Shown here one piece after another: positions 51,544-62,512 of a DNA stretch of 64,000 nucleotides (the first letter of the stretch is position 1; each line of letters opens with the position of its first letter). Location: the NCBI GenBank assembly GCA_026225945.1, contig JAMJFZ010001815.1, positions 20,401,501-20,465,500 on the forward strand, written 5' to 3'. Made by a program: the position numbers and the translations under genes. The notes beneath the pieces are model-generated. The model searched no databases and had not been told where the DNA came from. It saw only the letters and a program-made list of their open reading frames with translations. The stretch is from Cricetomys ansorgei. Taxonomy: Eukaryota; Chordata; Mammalia; Rodentia; Nesomyidae.

Positions 51544-52297
51544 GAATATGCATTCAGAGCAAAGAGCAGAAAGAATCAGAGACAGGAGCCCCAGCATGGA
51601 GAGATGGGCAGGAGCCAGTGTTCCAGTCTGTTTATAGGGTAAAGGCTCTTACATGGTTGGAGGTCGAATATGTTCCCTTTCTTTATGGAATTGGTTGGTT
51701 TATGCCATCTGAGAGCTCTAGAAAAACACAAGGATGCTAGGAAGCTGGTTCCTGCTGCAGGGCCCAACAGGTGAGAAATTCCAAAGTCCCATTGACCATT
51801 TTTCTTTCAGTGTGAAAAACTTATCACAGCTTTCTCTTGGAGAGGAAGAACCTGGAAGTCAGCCTTCATAAGTGTTTAAGTACTTAACTAAGTACATTCT
51901 ACCTAACCCTCTTCTGTCTGCCTTCTGTCTGACTCTTACTTAGCCCTTTGTTCTGAATTGTTTTTTAATTTACTTTTTTATTTGTTATTAAGTGCAATAC
52001 AAGACAGGAAAAACAAGTCACCATTTCATTTAAATGGACAGAGATTTCACAAACCTTCTGCAAGTTAAATTCAGATAGGAAAGAAAACAGAGAGGAAGAA
52101 TAGTAAGCAGGAGAAAAAGAATATGAGAATACATTAGGATTAAATACAAAATTGCATTATCATTCTATGTAAGTCATGACTAGTTGAAAGAAGTCAAATG
52201 TTCATCTAAAAGGACACATCTTGTGTAGTAAATATTATTATAAAAGAAGTATACAATAAAGTCCAAAACATATTGTGATTAACTGCAATCTGACAGC

Positions 52298-52430
52298 CAG
52301 GTTTGGTGGATCACACCGATAATCTGAGCATTCAGCACTTGGGAAGCTGAAGCAGAACTACTATTTCAGGGCCGTCCTGGGCTTCATAGTGGCATTTAGG
52401 TCCACTGTGAGTCATTGTCTCAGTGGAACA
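52298..52430 (+). mobile_element. Degraded B1-like SINE (sense)
   Basis: 'gccaggtttggtggatcaca', 'gcacttgggaagctgaagca', 'gggccgtcctgggcttcata' and 'gagtcattgtctcagtggaa' follow the B1/B4 order with many changes. Confidence 0.6.
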
Positions 52431-52659
52431 AATAAAATATGCAACCTTAGCAAACCAGGAAACAGTATTTCTTACTATGAGACTAAAAATTAATCTGAAA
52501 CAATTCTAATAGTACCCAGTAATGCAGCATAGAGCTGATCCTCTCTGGAGCTGCACACACACCACTACTGTTCAGTAATAGTCCCAGAGCTATGGAAAGC
52601 TGTGAAGATTTGAAATGAATTAGAACTTAAATGCAGAAAGCACAAGGTAATCAGAAGAA

Positions 52660-52880
52660 TCAGCTGGTATAATTAGTAGGTCAGTTTTAGCAGTCATTGG
52701 ATACGAGATCAATATACAAAAAGCAATTGGTGCTTTCATATGCTAGTAGCAAACATTGAGAAATAAAATCCATAATGTGTCATTACACATAATATTATGT
52801 AACACAACATACCTAGAAATAGATGTAAGATTTAGGAAGAACCTAACAAGTCATGTGAAAGACTACAATCCTAAAGACTA
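52660..52880 (+). mobile_element. Old L1 ORF2 fragment (sense)
   Basis: 'gatacgagatcaatatacaa', 'aaagcaattggtgctttcat', 'atgctagtagcaaacattga', 'gaaataaaatccataatgtg' and 'acatacctagaaatagatgt' correspond to the ORF2 segment that normally encodes a conserved stretch ending in a YLG-type motif. It is short and diverged, with no intact frame; a dead L1 remnant. Confidence 0.7.
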
Positions 52881-54689
52881 CTTAGAGCCTTGGTTAACAA
52901 TCATCATGTGGACCTCTGTGAGAGTCAGATTACATACATATTAAAGAGAACATGATGTCTGAAGATTTGGTCTACTTGAAAGGCTTGAACCTAAACTGAT
53001 GTAATTTGAGTATATCCCCCAGTTATTATTCTAAACTAATTTTCCCAGACATGTTCAGGAGGTAGTTTGATATGTGTGGCTTATCAACTAGCAGTCCCTG
53101 TGTTGTATCTCCTGGAACATAGCAGTTAGATGCTTGTGCATGGCATACTAATATTGATCAGCAGGACCCTGTTCTTTCTCCCATATGATTAGGAATGTAT
53201 ATGTCATTATCAACTTAATGTGGAACTCAATTTTTCTTACTGAATATTAACAACAGTGTAAACAGTATTGTGAACATGTGAGCATTACACTGTGTAATTA
53301 TGCTTTGAGTTACTGCTCTCTTTGTTTTACCATGAAATCATAATGGACCTCTGTCTTTCTTTGATATACATTTCCATAGGAGAAATACAAGTTTCACATA
53401 TAAGTGTTGCTTCCTCAAATTAGGTAGCTGTTATTCATTTTTTTCTTTCTTGCAGAATTGTGGTTTAATTTAGTTATGCCATATATGTTCTATATTACCT
53501 TTATTCCAAAATGCTGGAATCTTCATAATAGAACTATTTTTTTAACCCCACATATACTCCTGAAGGATCATAGCCTTCTGAAAGAGATCTTAGTTCCTGT
53601 CTTTTTATTTATCACAAATGTTTCGAACAGCCTCATTACACTGGAATAATTCAACAAAAAAAAAATCTGTCACCTAAAAGTATAAATTAGATGGTTTTAA
53701 TATGGCCCATTAGTCTTTAGATGTTTAGGGAACAAAACGTCTTCTCAGTTGTAAGGAACAGTAGCTTGAGATGTTTCACTTTTTCTTTTGTCTGTCTTTT
53801 AAAGAAAAATCAATGGTTGGAATTATTTTCCCAATTGTATATTAACATTGTTAATATTTTCTTTTTTTGAGTTTAATGATCCATAAAACCATGGATGGGA
53901 TAACAGCATTGTTTTTCCTGAAATTTACGTAAAATCATCGTATGAATACACATGGCATTTTTTATTTAAGTGTATACAGACATTTTACTACTCTTGTCAT
54001 CTTATAGTTATTTATACCATACCAAATTTCATATATATGCACACACATATATACATATACATATATGTGTACATTTATTATTTTCTCAGTAGAAGTAAAG
54101 CCTTATCACACCAAGCTTCACTCCATGAAGTCCTCAAAGTTCTGCTAAGTTCCAGGTTGGCCATCTTTACTGCCCGTGGTTCTAATATCCATCAACCACA
54201 AGAAGTGTAGACCAGTTTCATGTGACAACTTTCTCATTATTGGTTCTACATATACTTACCAATTTGTGTACTACAGATTATCAAATGTTTTTATTTCCAG
54301 GCTCCAATTACTTAGCCACTGTCCATTTTCCATTATCTTGAAACATTGTTTGAATAAATATTAATTTATTTAGCAAATAGAGCCCCTGTATAATTGCTTA
54401 GAAAGGAATTCCAGAGAAAATTAATTTAGATATTACTAGAATAGCATTGTGTGTTTGTATTATATGCCTAGTTGCAAAACCTAGGAAAGATACAAAGCTA
54501 TTTATTTTGAGATACATTTCTAATGTTATAGAATTCATTATCAAAATGTACATCAGTAGTTTTTTAGTGTTTTTACAATGTTGGGTAAGCAATCCTCTTA
54601 CCCTTTTGTATAATTTCTGTCATCCCCTCAAGTAAATTCATACATATCTCTACTGTACCAAGTTTTCCTTCTCTAACTATGTGAAACCA

Positions 54690-55240
54690 TTGATCTGAAC
54701 CTTTTCTTTATTGATTTCACCCTTAGACATTTTACTTAGATGGATTTTTACAACGCATGGGCATTTACATTTACCCTAGTTTCTTTCATATAGGATGATT
54801 TCAACTTCATATTTTAACACCTATCAGAATTTCATTCCTTTTTATAGTTGATAATACACTATTTTTTGGGAACTCCTCATTTTATTTCTCATCAGATGGT
54901 GGTCATTTGAGTTCCTTCCACTTGAGTGCTTTGAATAATAGTGTTTTAAATATTCATATATGGTTTTGTGTGGATCTGTGTTCTCCCTTATCTTGAGGGG
55001 ATTTCTGAGAGTAGAATTGCTAGGTCATAACTTGTTTATTTTTTAAGTGGAATTTTCAATTCATATAGAACTCCAAATTTACTGGAAACAACAAGGCTTT
55101 TCCAAAGCACTACCATCGTTTAACATTTCCACTAGCAATGTTAAGTGTGAAACTTTCTCCAGATCCCCATCAGTACTTACTGTTGTCTGTTTTGGTTTAT
55201 AACTATCCTTTTGATGTGAAGTGAAAACTAGGCATAGTTT
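54690..55240 (-). mobile_element. Ancient L1 (L1M-type) fragment (antisense)
   Basis: On the + strand the order 'ttcctttttatagttgataa', 'tcatcagatggtggtcattt', 'gagtagaattgctaggtcat', 'cttttccaaagcactaccat', 'acatttccactagcaatgtt' and 'tgttgtctgttttggttta' matches the antisense reading of old mammalian L1 3' regions as I remember them. This predates rodent-specific repeats. The start coordinate is approximate. Confidence 0.65.
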
Positions 55241-55566
55241 CATAAGCCCAATTAGTTAAAATTATCAAGCTATTTTGACATCTCCATTTTGCAGATTTCA
55301 ATCATTATTGAAATTCTAAGCCAGCAGTTTCTCAAGAATGGATTTTACCTTTAAAATATTCAAAGTATTGAAAGTTCAGTCCATTGTCTCTATGCAGACG
55401 CTTCAGTTCTTTATGTTGGAATTATAGAGAAATATATTAATTTGCATAGAACACAGCAAAACCTTTATTAAATGTAGGACACCTTGCTATCTAATGTGCA
55501 TCTGCTTGGATAGTATCCTAAAGATACACATATAGTTCAATGATTTTGTCAGCAATTAAGATTATT

Positions 55567-55745
55567 CTCATGGTCTGAGGGATGGCTCATTGGTGAAGAG
55601 CACTGGCTGTTCTCCTAGAGGACCCAGGTTTGATTCCCAGCACCCACATGACAGCTAATAGCTGTGTGTAACTTCAGCCCTTTTCTGTCCTCCAAGGGCA
55701 TGAGGCATGAAACTGGTGCATAATATCCAACAGGCAAAACATCCA
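55567..55745 (+). mobile_element. B2 SINE (sense)
   Basis: Head 'gtctgagggatggctcattg' then 'gtgaagagcactggctgtt'. Body 'ggtttgattcccagcaccca', 'catgacagctaatagctg' and 'cccttttctgtcctccaagg'. Confidence 0.92.
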
Positions 55746-57049
55746 TACACAGAAGGCTGTTCTTCATGAAAATAACTACAAGCTTCCATTTTGTCACGTG
55801 TCTATAGTACCCAAACCCAACCACATCTCTGTTCAGTATGCACAAGATGGTTTCCTTAATAATATAGATTTTTACTAATATCGCAACAGACAGGCTGACA
55901 AAAAAGGCTAACAAGCCAGATTTTCTGTCATCCGCCACCTAGCTATCAATGTATCCTTTCTGATACCTAGAAATCTTCATCTACAGGTAGAACTGTTGCC
56001 AACACTAGATGAAATTAGTATTTCATTTAGATGTATTATTAGTCACTAACAAAGCAAAATGAGGGCCCTCCTTTCCAAGAACTAGAAATTAGAACAAAAG
56101 AAAGCCACAGCACAGACTGAAAATCAGAATTGATAAAGGAAAACAGGAGATGTACTGTATCTGAGCATCAGATGGAGAGGATAAGGAAAGGCAAGACTAG
56201 GGGTGTGTGAGCTCTCCACATGCCTTTTCCGGTCATCTCAGGTGATTGAGTCCACGTATTCCATTTAGGTATCTTTGAGGGGAGATCCACACTTTTAAAA
56301 CATAATTCTCAAAGTAAGCACTTGAGATCAGAAAATTCAGATGAAAATGCTAAATTTCAATTAACTCCTTAGAGAGAAAAACCAACAGAATGGCAAGCTA
56401 ACTTTAAGGGTGACCTCAGAAACTTGTGCAGTTAAACAATCAATCACACGAGCATTCTCACACAGACAGTGCATGAGAAAGAAAACAAACAAACAGAACA
56501 GTACATGAAAACAAAAGGGTGGCCAGAGCGAGAGAAAGATTGTTAGTGTGAATTCAAATCTGTATAATGTGCTCTAGATCAATAAAAAGCCTGGTCTATT
56601 GGGTTGTCTTCTGTATTAGAGTGGAGACTTCACTAACCAATTTCAAGTAAACTGGTAGAAACTCGACACAAGGCAGTATAAAAGGAAAAAAGGTGAGGAA
56701 GATGTATAGAGATCTCCTGGAAAGAATTTTAAAAGTAGAGAGAGTGGACTGGAGTTGACTGAGTAGGTGGGTTATATCACAGAGTATCTGAATGCGTATG
56801 GATCACATTTTCACTGCCAGCTTGGAAATTAAGTCAGTCATCAATGGGAAGGATGTATCAGATTTGGAAAGGCATACATTGCATACTTAGCATATGTATG
56901 CTAAGTATGAGAAAAGACCTTAGTATTATCAGTGCAAAATATAAACCACGGGACTAGCATGCAGTAAGGCTCCAAACAGCTTTATAAAGCAATATCTTTA
57001 ATAATTACCTTTCAGGATCCAAGCATACGCCAATGATAGGATTAGCTTT

Positions 57050-58345
57050 TTTATTGAAAATATATTTTTTCATACAATATGTTCTGATTATGGTTTCCTT
57101 CCCCAAACTACTGCCTGATCTTCCTCCTTCCCCACCCATCAAAATCTACACCCTTTCTTTCTCATATTAGAATACTAAAAGGCATTTAAATGTAATAAAA
57201 TAATAAAATAATAAAATAAAAAACAAACCAGAATAGTACAAAGCAAGCAGAAGAACCAAGAAAAAGCACAAGAAGCAAATATAGATGCAGTACACACATG
57301 TTTGCACACACAGACATCCTATAAAAACACAAAACCAAAAGCCATAGTGTATATACAAAGGACCTGTAAGGAAAAAAAAGCCCTGACAGCACATTATGAG
57401 ATATCCTCCAAAAAGTTCTGTTAAGTTCATGTTATGTTGGCCATCTACTGCTGGGTATGGGGCCTGGCCTTAAGAGTGGCTTGTGTACACAGTGAAACTC
57501 TGTTGGAGAAAGCTAATTTTTCATTTGTGAGCAGTTTTCAATTAGAGATAGCTTCTCAGTTAGGGATGGGAGGCTGTATCTACTTCTCTCCGCACTGGGA
57601 CCCCATCTGATCCAGACCTGAGCATCTCCTGCATGTGTTGCCATTGTCTCTGTGAGTTCCTATGTGTGCAGGACCTGTTGTGTTTAGAAGGCCTTGTTTA
57701 ACTGCATACTCTTTCTGCCTCTTCTTCCACAGGGTTCCCTGAGGCCTGGGGGAAGGGATTTGAGAGAGACATCCGATTTTTCATAATTAGGAATAGATTT
57801 TCAATTAAATGAACTCAGTCAATTAAGTGAACATGTATCTGTTCTCTCCTTATTATATCCATAAAATGGAATTCTATCATACCTCTCAATTTTCATTGAA
57901 AAATAATTCATTCCTTCTCAGCCTTTTGGCTAAGATCAAGTGTTCCAAAGTCTGAGTGTTCCAAGGTCTCTGACTCTCTGCCCATTGTCCTTTTGTGGAT
58001 GTCTTTGTTTATTCTCCGCCACAGAAGGAAGAAACATCTCTGATGAAGGCTAAGCAGAACAATACTATTTGATTTTCTTCTAGGTCCCTAGTTTATCTAG
58101 TCTCGGGCTCTTGACCACCTGAGCATGTTGGAGATGAATTCCATTTCATGGAGTGCCTCAAATCTGAAGACATATTGGTTGGTTACTCCCACAAGTTTTG
58201 TGCCACTATTGCACTGGTGCATCTTGCAGGAATGTCACCATTATAGATAAAGGGCTTATAGCTAGGTTTGAGTTTACCTTTCTCCTTCAGTAGTGTGCAG
58301 AATAGCTTTCAATCCTTGAACCCTAATCAGTGCAGGTTACTGACC
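57050..58345 (+). mobile_element. L1 3'UTR, long copy (Lx/L1 rodent type), with an internal insertion
   Basis: Ordered rodent L1 3'UTR landmarks: 'cacaaaaccaaaagccatag', 'ttggccatctactgctgggt', 'tagagatagcttctcagtta', 'tgtgcaggacctgttgtgtt', 'tgcctcttcttccacagggt', 'gtctctgactctctgcccat', 'tctagtctcgggctcttgac' and 'ggttggttactcccacaagt'. Between about 57782 and 57940 there is sequence foreign to that order, ending in a U2-like segment, after which 'gtgttccaa' occurs twice. The 3' continuation is found only at 59262-59345, so something of roughly 0.9 kb separates the two parts. No ORF2 is recognised upstream. Confidence 0.82.
57910..57943 (+). pseudogene. U2 snRNA 5'-end fragment
   Basis: 'cttctcagccttttggctaa' followed by 'gatcaagtgt' matches nucleotides about 1-34 of U2 snRNA with roughly three differences (first bases TC for CG, and A for G at 'ctcagcc'). 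Sm site and 3' stem-loops are absent, so it cannot be a functional snRNA. It sits inside the L1 3'UTR copy and joins directly to L1-like 'tccaaagtctg'. Confidence 0.6.
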
Positions 58346-59261
58346 GGTCTTCACCCACAATGCAGTTCCACAGACTATCCACAGAAGAGGACAGACCGTT
58401 GAAGGAAAATTAAGATAGAATAAGGAAAATGAACACAGTAATTCATTTTTCTAGTGGGACAATATATGACGCACTTATAGTGCTTTTAAGACTCACATAG
58501 AACATGGCTTATATATGATAAAGAGTTTTTTTATAATAAAAATGTAAAAAATTAAACTTAGAAAAATTAAGAATTAGAGAAAGCAAAATAACAATGTGCA
58601 CATTGGGGGAAAATTACAAGGCTTCCCTCTCTCACAAAGATATTGCTCTAACTAACTTAGCAAAAAACTTCAGGCTGCTTATGTCAAGCATTCATCAAAA
58701 AAGGATCCAATACAAGAATGTTCATCCCCTCGCAGCTGCAGGCCTCTGATCTTCAAGGTTAATTTTAGTGAGTATCTTAACACAATAGTTTAACTAATGA
58801 ATAGCTGATCTTTGGTCTGGATACTTACTGTTAAAGGAGGCAGACATTCAAGGTGAATTATCTATTTGTTTTTTCAAGCCTGCTGACCTACTGTCTAGAC
58901 TCTTCGTTTCTGATCTCAACTATGACTCTGTTTCCATGGGAAGGTCAGTTTAACCAAGAAAAAGGTTTTATAATATATCTACAGAAATCATGAATAAGTT
59001 TTCACATGCCAAGACTTGAAGGTTAGTTTACAATTACTAGAGCTGAGATGGCAGTGTCCTTCTCCCAGCCGGTCCAGGAATTGATTTGAGTTTTAACTAT
59101 TAGACCATAAAGACAATATAATTGATGAGAGGCTTTTGTCACCGTACAGTAAAGATGAGAAAGGGGTAACACAGTTAAGGAATTCCAATACCAGCAAGGG
59201 GCCAGAAACTGTGTCAAACTGGCACATCCATTGCTTGGATTATTGTATCCCAAGAAATCAG

Positions 59262-59345
59262 TAGGGTTGAAGGCTCTATATAGGTACCAGCTTGACTTTT
59301 AAATGTTCAGTGAGATGTGTAGGTGTTGTCTTCAGCAGTGGAATG
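59262..59345 (+). mobile_element. L1 3'UTR terminal piece (sense)
   Basis: 'ggttgaaggctctatatagg', 'taccagcttgacttttaaat' and 'gtgtaggtgttgtcttcagc' match the end of the rodent L1 3'UTR and would follow the copy that stops near 58345. Probably the same insertion split by later sequence. Confidence 0.65.
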
Positions 59346-60075
59346 GAGAAGCAGTGTGCTGTAGAAAATGTATTTATCTTAAAGCCTTGACATTGTATTC
59401 ATGAATCTGGCTGAATAAGTTGGTAGGTCAATAGAACTGAATAAACCTTGACATCTCTCAGTGAACAACATAGATGTTCCATCATTTTTAAGCTGTTGAC
59501 ATATTTATGTAAACATTTCTTTAAGCATTTAAGTAAATGTTTTGGATTTCAAGGAAAGATAAAAATCAAACTTTCTTTATATAATTATATACCATAATTT
59601 CTTAATGCATACCTCTCAAATGGTAACACTTGCTTCCAAAATTACTGTTATTCCCAAAACATTTGTCAGCACTGCAAAAGACTGAATTATTATAATCAAA
59701 TATTTATGAAAAATTTTTGACCCTACCAGCTCATCCTAAATATATTCTCACAATACGGATGCTAAGAGGCATTTGACTATAACTTTAAACTTCTGCATCA
59801 CCTAAGAGAATGATGCTCTGCGTGTTAGAGTCATAAAGTTGATGAAATGTCACTTTGTACTTGATCTTAGCTAAAAGATCAAGAATCAGTGAAATTATTT
59901 CTTACGAGATTTGAGTGCTATAATAGAATTCCATTTGTAGATATACTAAGGAGAAAGCAGATGTGTGTTCATTCCTGCTGTAAGTTTTTACCTGCTATAT
60001 ACCTTACCATAAAGTGAAAACTAATCAAGAGGGACTTTGAAAAACCATTGGAAGGAGCATGTTTAAAAGGTGTGG

Positions 60076-60370
60076 TGAGTGCTTAGAAAGATGACTCAAT
60101 TGATAAACTGGCTGACAAATGTGTGAGGAACTGAGTTTGATTCTCATCACCTATCTATAAAGCCAGGCAAGGTAACTTTTCAATTGCAAGAGTTTGGAAG
60201 GCAGAAATAGGCAAATTTCCTGAGCTCTATGGCCAATCAGCCTAGTCTAATTGGTGGGCATCAGACCCCAGTGAGAGATGCTCTCTCAAAAAGCAAAGTA
60301 GAGAGCTTTTGAAGAAGGAATGCAAGACTGGCTGTGTCTTCCTTGCACTTGCACACACATACACATGCAC
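60076..60370 (+). mobile_element. B4-like composite SINE (sense)
   Basis: The tRNA-like head is 'gcttagaaagatgactcaat', then 'gaggaactgagtttgattct'. A B1-like part follows ('gccaggcaaggtaac', 'ggaaggcagaaataggcaaa', 'agcctagtctaattgg'), then 'accccagtgagagatgctct' and a CA tail. This head-plus-B1 order is typical of B4-type SINEs. Confidence 0.65.
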
Positions 60371-60664
60371 AAAGACCAATGATAGCTTCAGTGCTGCTGA
60401 TTTCTTAGCAATAAGTGTTTGACTGAGGGTTGATAATTTTTTATCAATTGTGAAATTGACCAGTCTTGACTGTTGAGGCAGATGCACTACAGAAGTGGGC
60501 AAGTCAATAATAGGAAATGGAGATAGAAAAAGTATGCCTAAAGAGGATATAGAATTATAATCAGGTAAGTTAATGAGAGTACAGAAGAACTTAGTGGCAA
60601 CATGTATTAGAAGAGAAAGTATTAGAGTTGTTATTTTTTCATTCAGTGTTTCTTCTTTTATTGA

Positions 60665-61060
60665 AAGTAGATTCTTTTCTTATACAATTGTCTTTATTAT
60701 ATTTCCCCTCCCTCTACTACTTCCAGTTCCTCGCTACCTCCCATCCCCTCTTGATCCACTCCATTTCTGTCTCTCATTAGAAAAGAACAGGCTTCTAAGA
60801 GATAACAACTGAACATGAGAAAATAAAACATAATAAGATAAAGCAAAAACTTTTGTATCAAAGTTGGACACAGCTACCCAACAGAAGGAAAAGAGTCCCA
60901 GGAGCAGGTAAAATAGTCAGAGATCCACTCATTCTCACAGTCGGGAGTCCCGTACAAATACTAAACTGAAAGCTATAATATACACAGAAAGGACCTGGTA
61001 AAGACCCGTGTAGGCCCTGTGCTTGCTGCTTCAGTTAGAGTTGCTATTATATATAACATA
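60665..61060 (+). mobile_element. L1 3'UTR fragment (sense)
   Basis: 'cttatacaattgtctttatt', 'tctgtctctcattagaaaag', 'aacaggcttctaagag', 'ggacacagctacccaacaga', 'agagatccactcattctcac' and 'tatacacagaaaggacctgg' are rodent L1 3'UTR landmarks. It is a separate copy from the 57 kb one because it repeats the same opening region. Confidence 0.8.
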
Positions 61061-61109
61061 CAAATCAGCTTGTGAATAGTCATATGTAATTTCCTCCGTG
61101 TTACTGACT

Positions 61110-61185
61110 GGGAGCAGGTATAGTTCAGTGGTAGAGTACTTGCCTAGCATGTGTGAGGCCCTGAGATTGACCCTAACACCTCAAA
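61110..61185 (+). mobile_element. ID SINE (sense)
   Basis: 'gggagcaggtatagttcagt', 'ggtagagtacttgcctagca' and 'tgtgtgaggccctgagattg' match the ID consensus well. The tRNA-like box A and B are recognisable, so it could be mistaken for a tRNA gene. Confidence 0.88.
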
Positions 61186-61690
61186 GATATTTTCATATTT
61201 TCAAAGATATATTGCTGGAAGTTTAATGTTGTCCAGTTAAAACAATGCAGCTAAAATTATATGTTCCTAATTGTTCTCATCAGAGGGCAACCTCAGTTTT
61301 TAATATGCATTTTGTTTCCTTCCATCTTGCTGAACTCATCTCAAAGTAGTTTCCCCTTTAATTTAAATGCCATTGTATGGGTGACCACAAATAAGTTACA
61401 CAACCTCCCTGGTTTCTAGTTTATTATTTGTAGAAATAAGTAGGATTCATTCTGAATCACATAAAATATCAGAATTCCTATTTAATATTCTGTGTTACTT
61501 CTAATATGTACTTTGTATTGCAAAGCAAGAAGGCAAAAAAGGAAAGGACTAATGTGAGGGACACATGAGTTAGTTGTTAACAACATTGTCAGAAAACCAA
61601 TAGGATTCAGAACACTGTAGGTTGTTTATACTTCCCCAGAGACACCACTGGCAATATTTCTCTTTACCATTTTTACAAGTCCAGAGTTTC

Positions 61691-61815
61691 AAGCCAGGCA
61701 TGGTGGTGAATGGTGCACGACTTTATCCCAGTACTCAGGAAGCAGACTCAGGTGGATTTCTGTATTTATGGCCAGCTTAGTCTACTTAGTCTACATTCTG
61801 TGGCATCCAGGGCAA
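61691..61815 (+). mobile_element. Degraded B1 SINE (sense)
   Basis: 'aagccaggcatggtggtgaa', 'tatcccagtactcaggaagc', 'atggccagcttagtctac' and 'ctgtggcatccagggc' follow the B1 order with a small duplication of 'cttagtcta'. Confidence 0.75.
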
Positions 61816-61894
61816 AAGGTTGTTGCTTCCTCTTTGTTTAAATGTCATCATAGTCATCGTAGTTTAATTTGTGCCCTGCAAACATCTTAAGAAA

Positions 61895-62115
61895 AGCGTT
61901 GGGACTACAGATATGGTTCAGCAGATAAGAGCACTTAATGATCTTGCCAAGGAACCAGATTCAATTCCCAGCACTCTCTTGACAGCTCACAACCATCAAT
62001 AACTCTAGTTCCAGGGGTTCTGGTGTGCTCTTCTGATGCCTATGGATTCTTGGTGCACACGAGCCCTTTCTTACTGTCACGTGTGCACATAAAATAAATA
62101 TTTTTAGAAAGAAAA
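61895..62115 (+). mobile_element. B2 SINE (sense)
   Basis: Head 'gggactacagatatggttca' then 'gcagataagagcacttaatg'. Body 'ttcaattcccagcactctct', 'tgacagctcacaaccatc', 'agttccaggggttctggtgt' and 'gctcttctgatgcc', and tail 'cataaaataaatattttt'. It ends about 160 bp before the 236 nt exon. Confidence 0.92.
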
Positions 62116-62276
62116 AGTGAGTGATCTGAATACATGTATACTGTAGGGCTACTACTCATCCGGCTCTTTCATCTGAGAAATGTGTCTGGATTATTTAAAA
62201 AAAAATAGTTTTAGAGTTTCAATTATGCTGACCTGTAATTTATGGATGCATATATGTTTTTACTTTGTAAATATAG

Positions 62277-62512
62277 TTCATTTACCCCCAAAATGCAAGG
62301 CAGACGGATGGGGACTTCAGGAAGAGCCATCATCAAGAGCACCAGTGTAAGTGGAGAGATGTACACTTTGGAGCATAATGATGGCAGCCAGTCAGACACA
62401 GCCGTGGGTACCGTGGGAGCAGGTGGAAAGAAGCGGAGGTCCAGCCTGAGTGCCAAAGTGGTCGCCATCGTGTCTCGAAGAAGCAGAAGCACATCACAGC
62501 TCAGCCAAACAG
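62277..62512 (+). CDS. Rims1: Rims1 coding exon, 236 nt (basic linker just before C2B)
   Basis: Internal RIM1 exon. The acceptor is 'gtaaatatag' and the donor 'aacag|gtgagc'. It enters in phase 2 (completes the Ser codon left by the 167 nt exon) and exits in phase 1. The frame reads SFTPKMQGRRMGTSGRAIIK, STSVSGEMYTLEHNDGSQSD, TAVGTVGAGGKKRRSSLSAK, VVAIVSRRSRSTSQLSQT. This is RIM1: RIM2 has a distinct but related stretch here (KMQNRQMGVSGKN). The KKRRSS and SRRSRSTS clusters are strongly basic with Ser. The next exon, outside the window, should start the segment leading into the C2B domain. The acceptor has a purine-rich, weak polypyrimidine tract, so exon enhancers may matter. Confidence 0.98.

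Larger units (their letters stand above)
38178..62276 (+). other. Rims1: Rims1 intron, 24.1 kb
   Basis: Phase-2 intron and the largest in the window. The donor is GTGAGT and the acceptor 'ttgtaaatatag', which has a poor pyrimidine tract. It contains most of the repeats: TG/TA microsatellite, L1 3'UTR pieces, VNTR, and B1/B2/B3/B4/ID SINEs. Stretches without a recognised element include 38.8-39.8, 40.2-41.3, 44.6-45.7, 46.9-49.5, 50.5-51.1, 51.6-52.3, 52.9-54.6, 55.8-57.0, 58.4-59.2 and 59.4-60.0 kb. They are AT-rich with only short chance open frames. No conserved Rims1 exon was found in it. Confidence 0.92.

Noticed and set aside
52660..52880. Active LINE-1
   Set aside because: Only a short diverged ORF2 remnant; no ORF1, no intact endonuclease or reverse transcriptase frame anywhere in the window.
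57910..57943. Functional U2 snRNA gene
   Set aside because: Only the first ~34 bases are present; the branch-site region, Sm site and 3' stem-loops are missing and it is embedded in L1 sequence.
61110..61185. tRNA-like sequence with box A and box B
   Set aside because: It is an ID SINE: no acceptor-stem pairing or anticodon-stem structure that I can see, with typical ID wording.
17166..62512. Assignment of the gene to Rims2 instead of Rims1
   Set aside because: The segments EERTRQMKMKVHRFKQ, YNIHKDQYRSC and MQGRRMGTSGRA are RIM1-type; the RIM2 counterparts differ at many positions.
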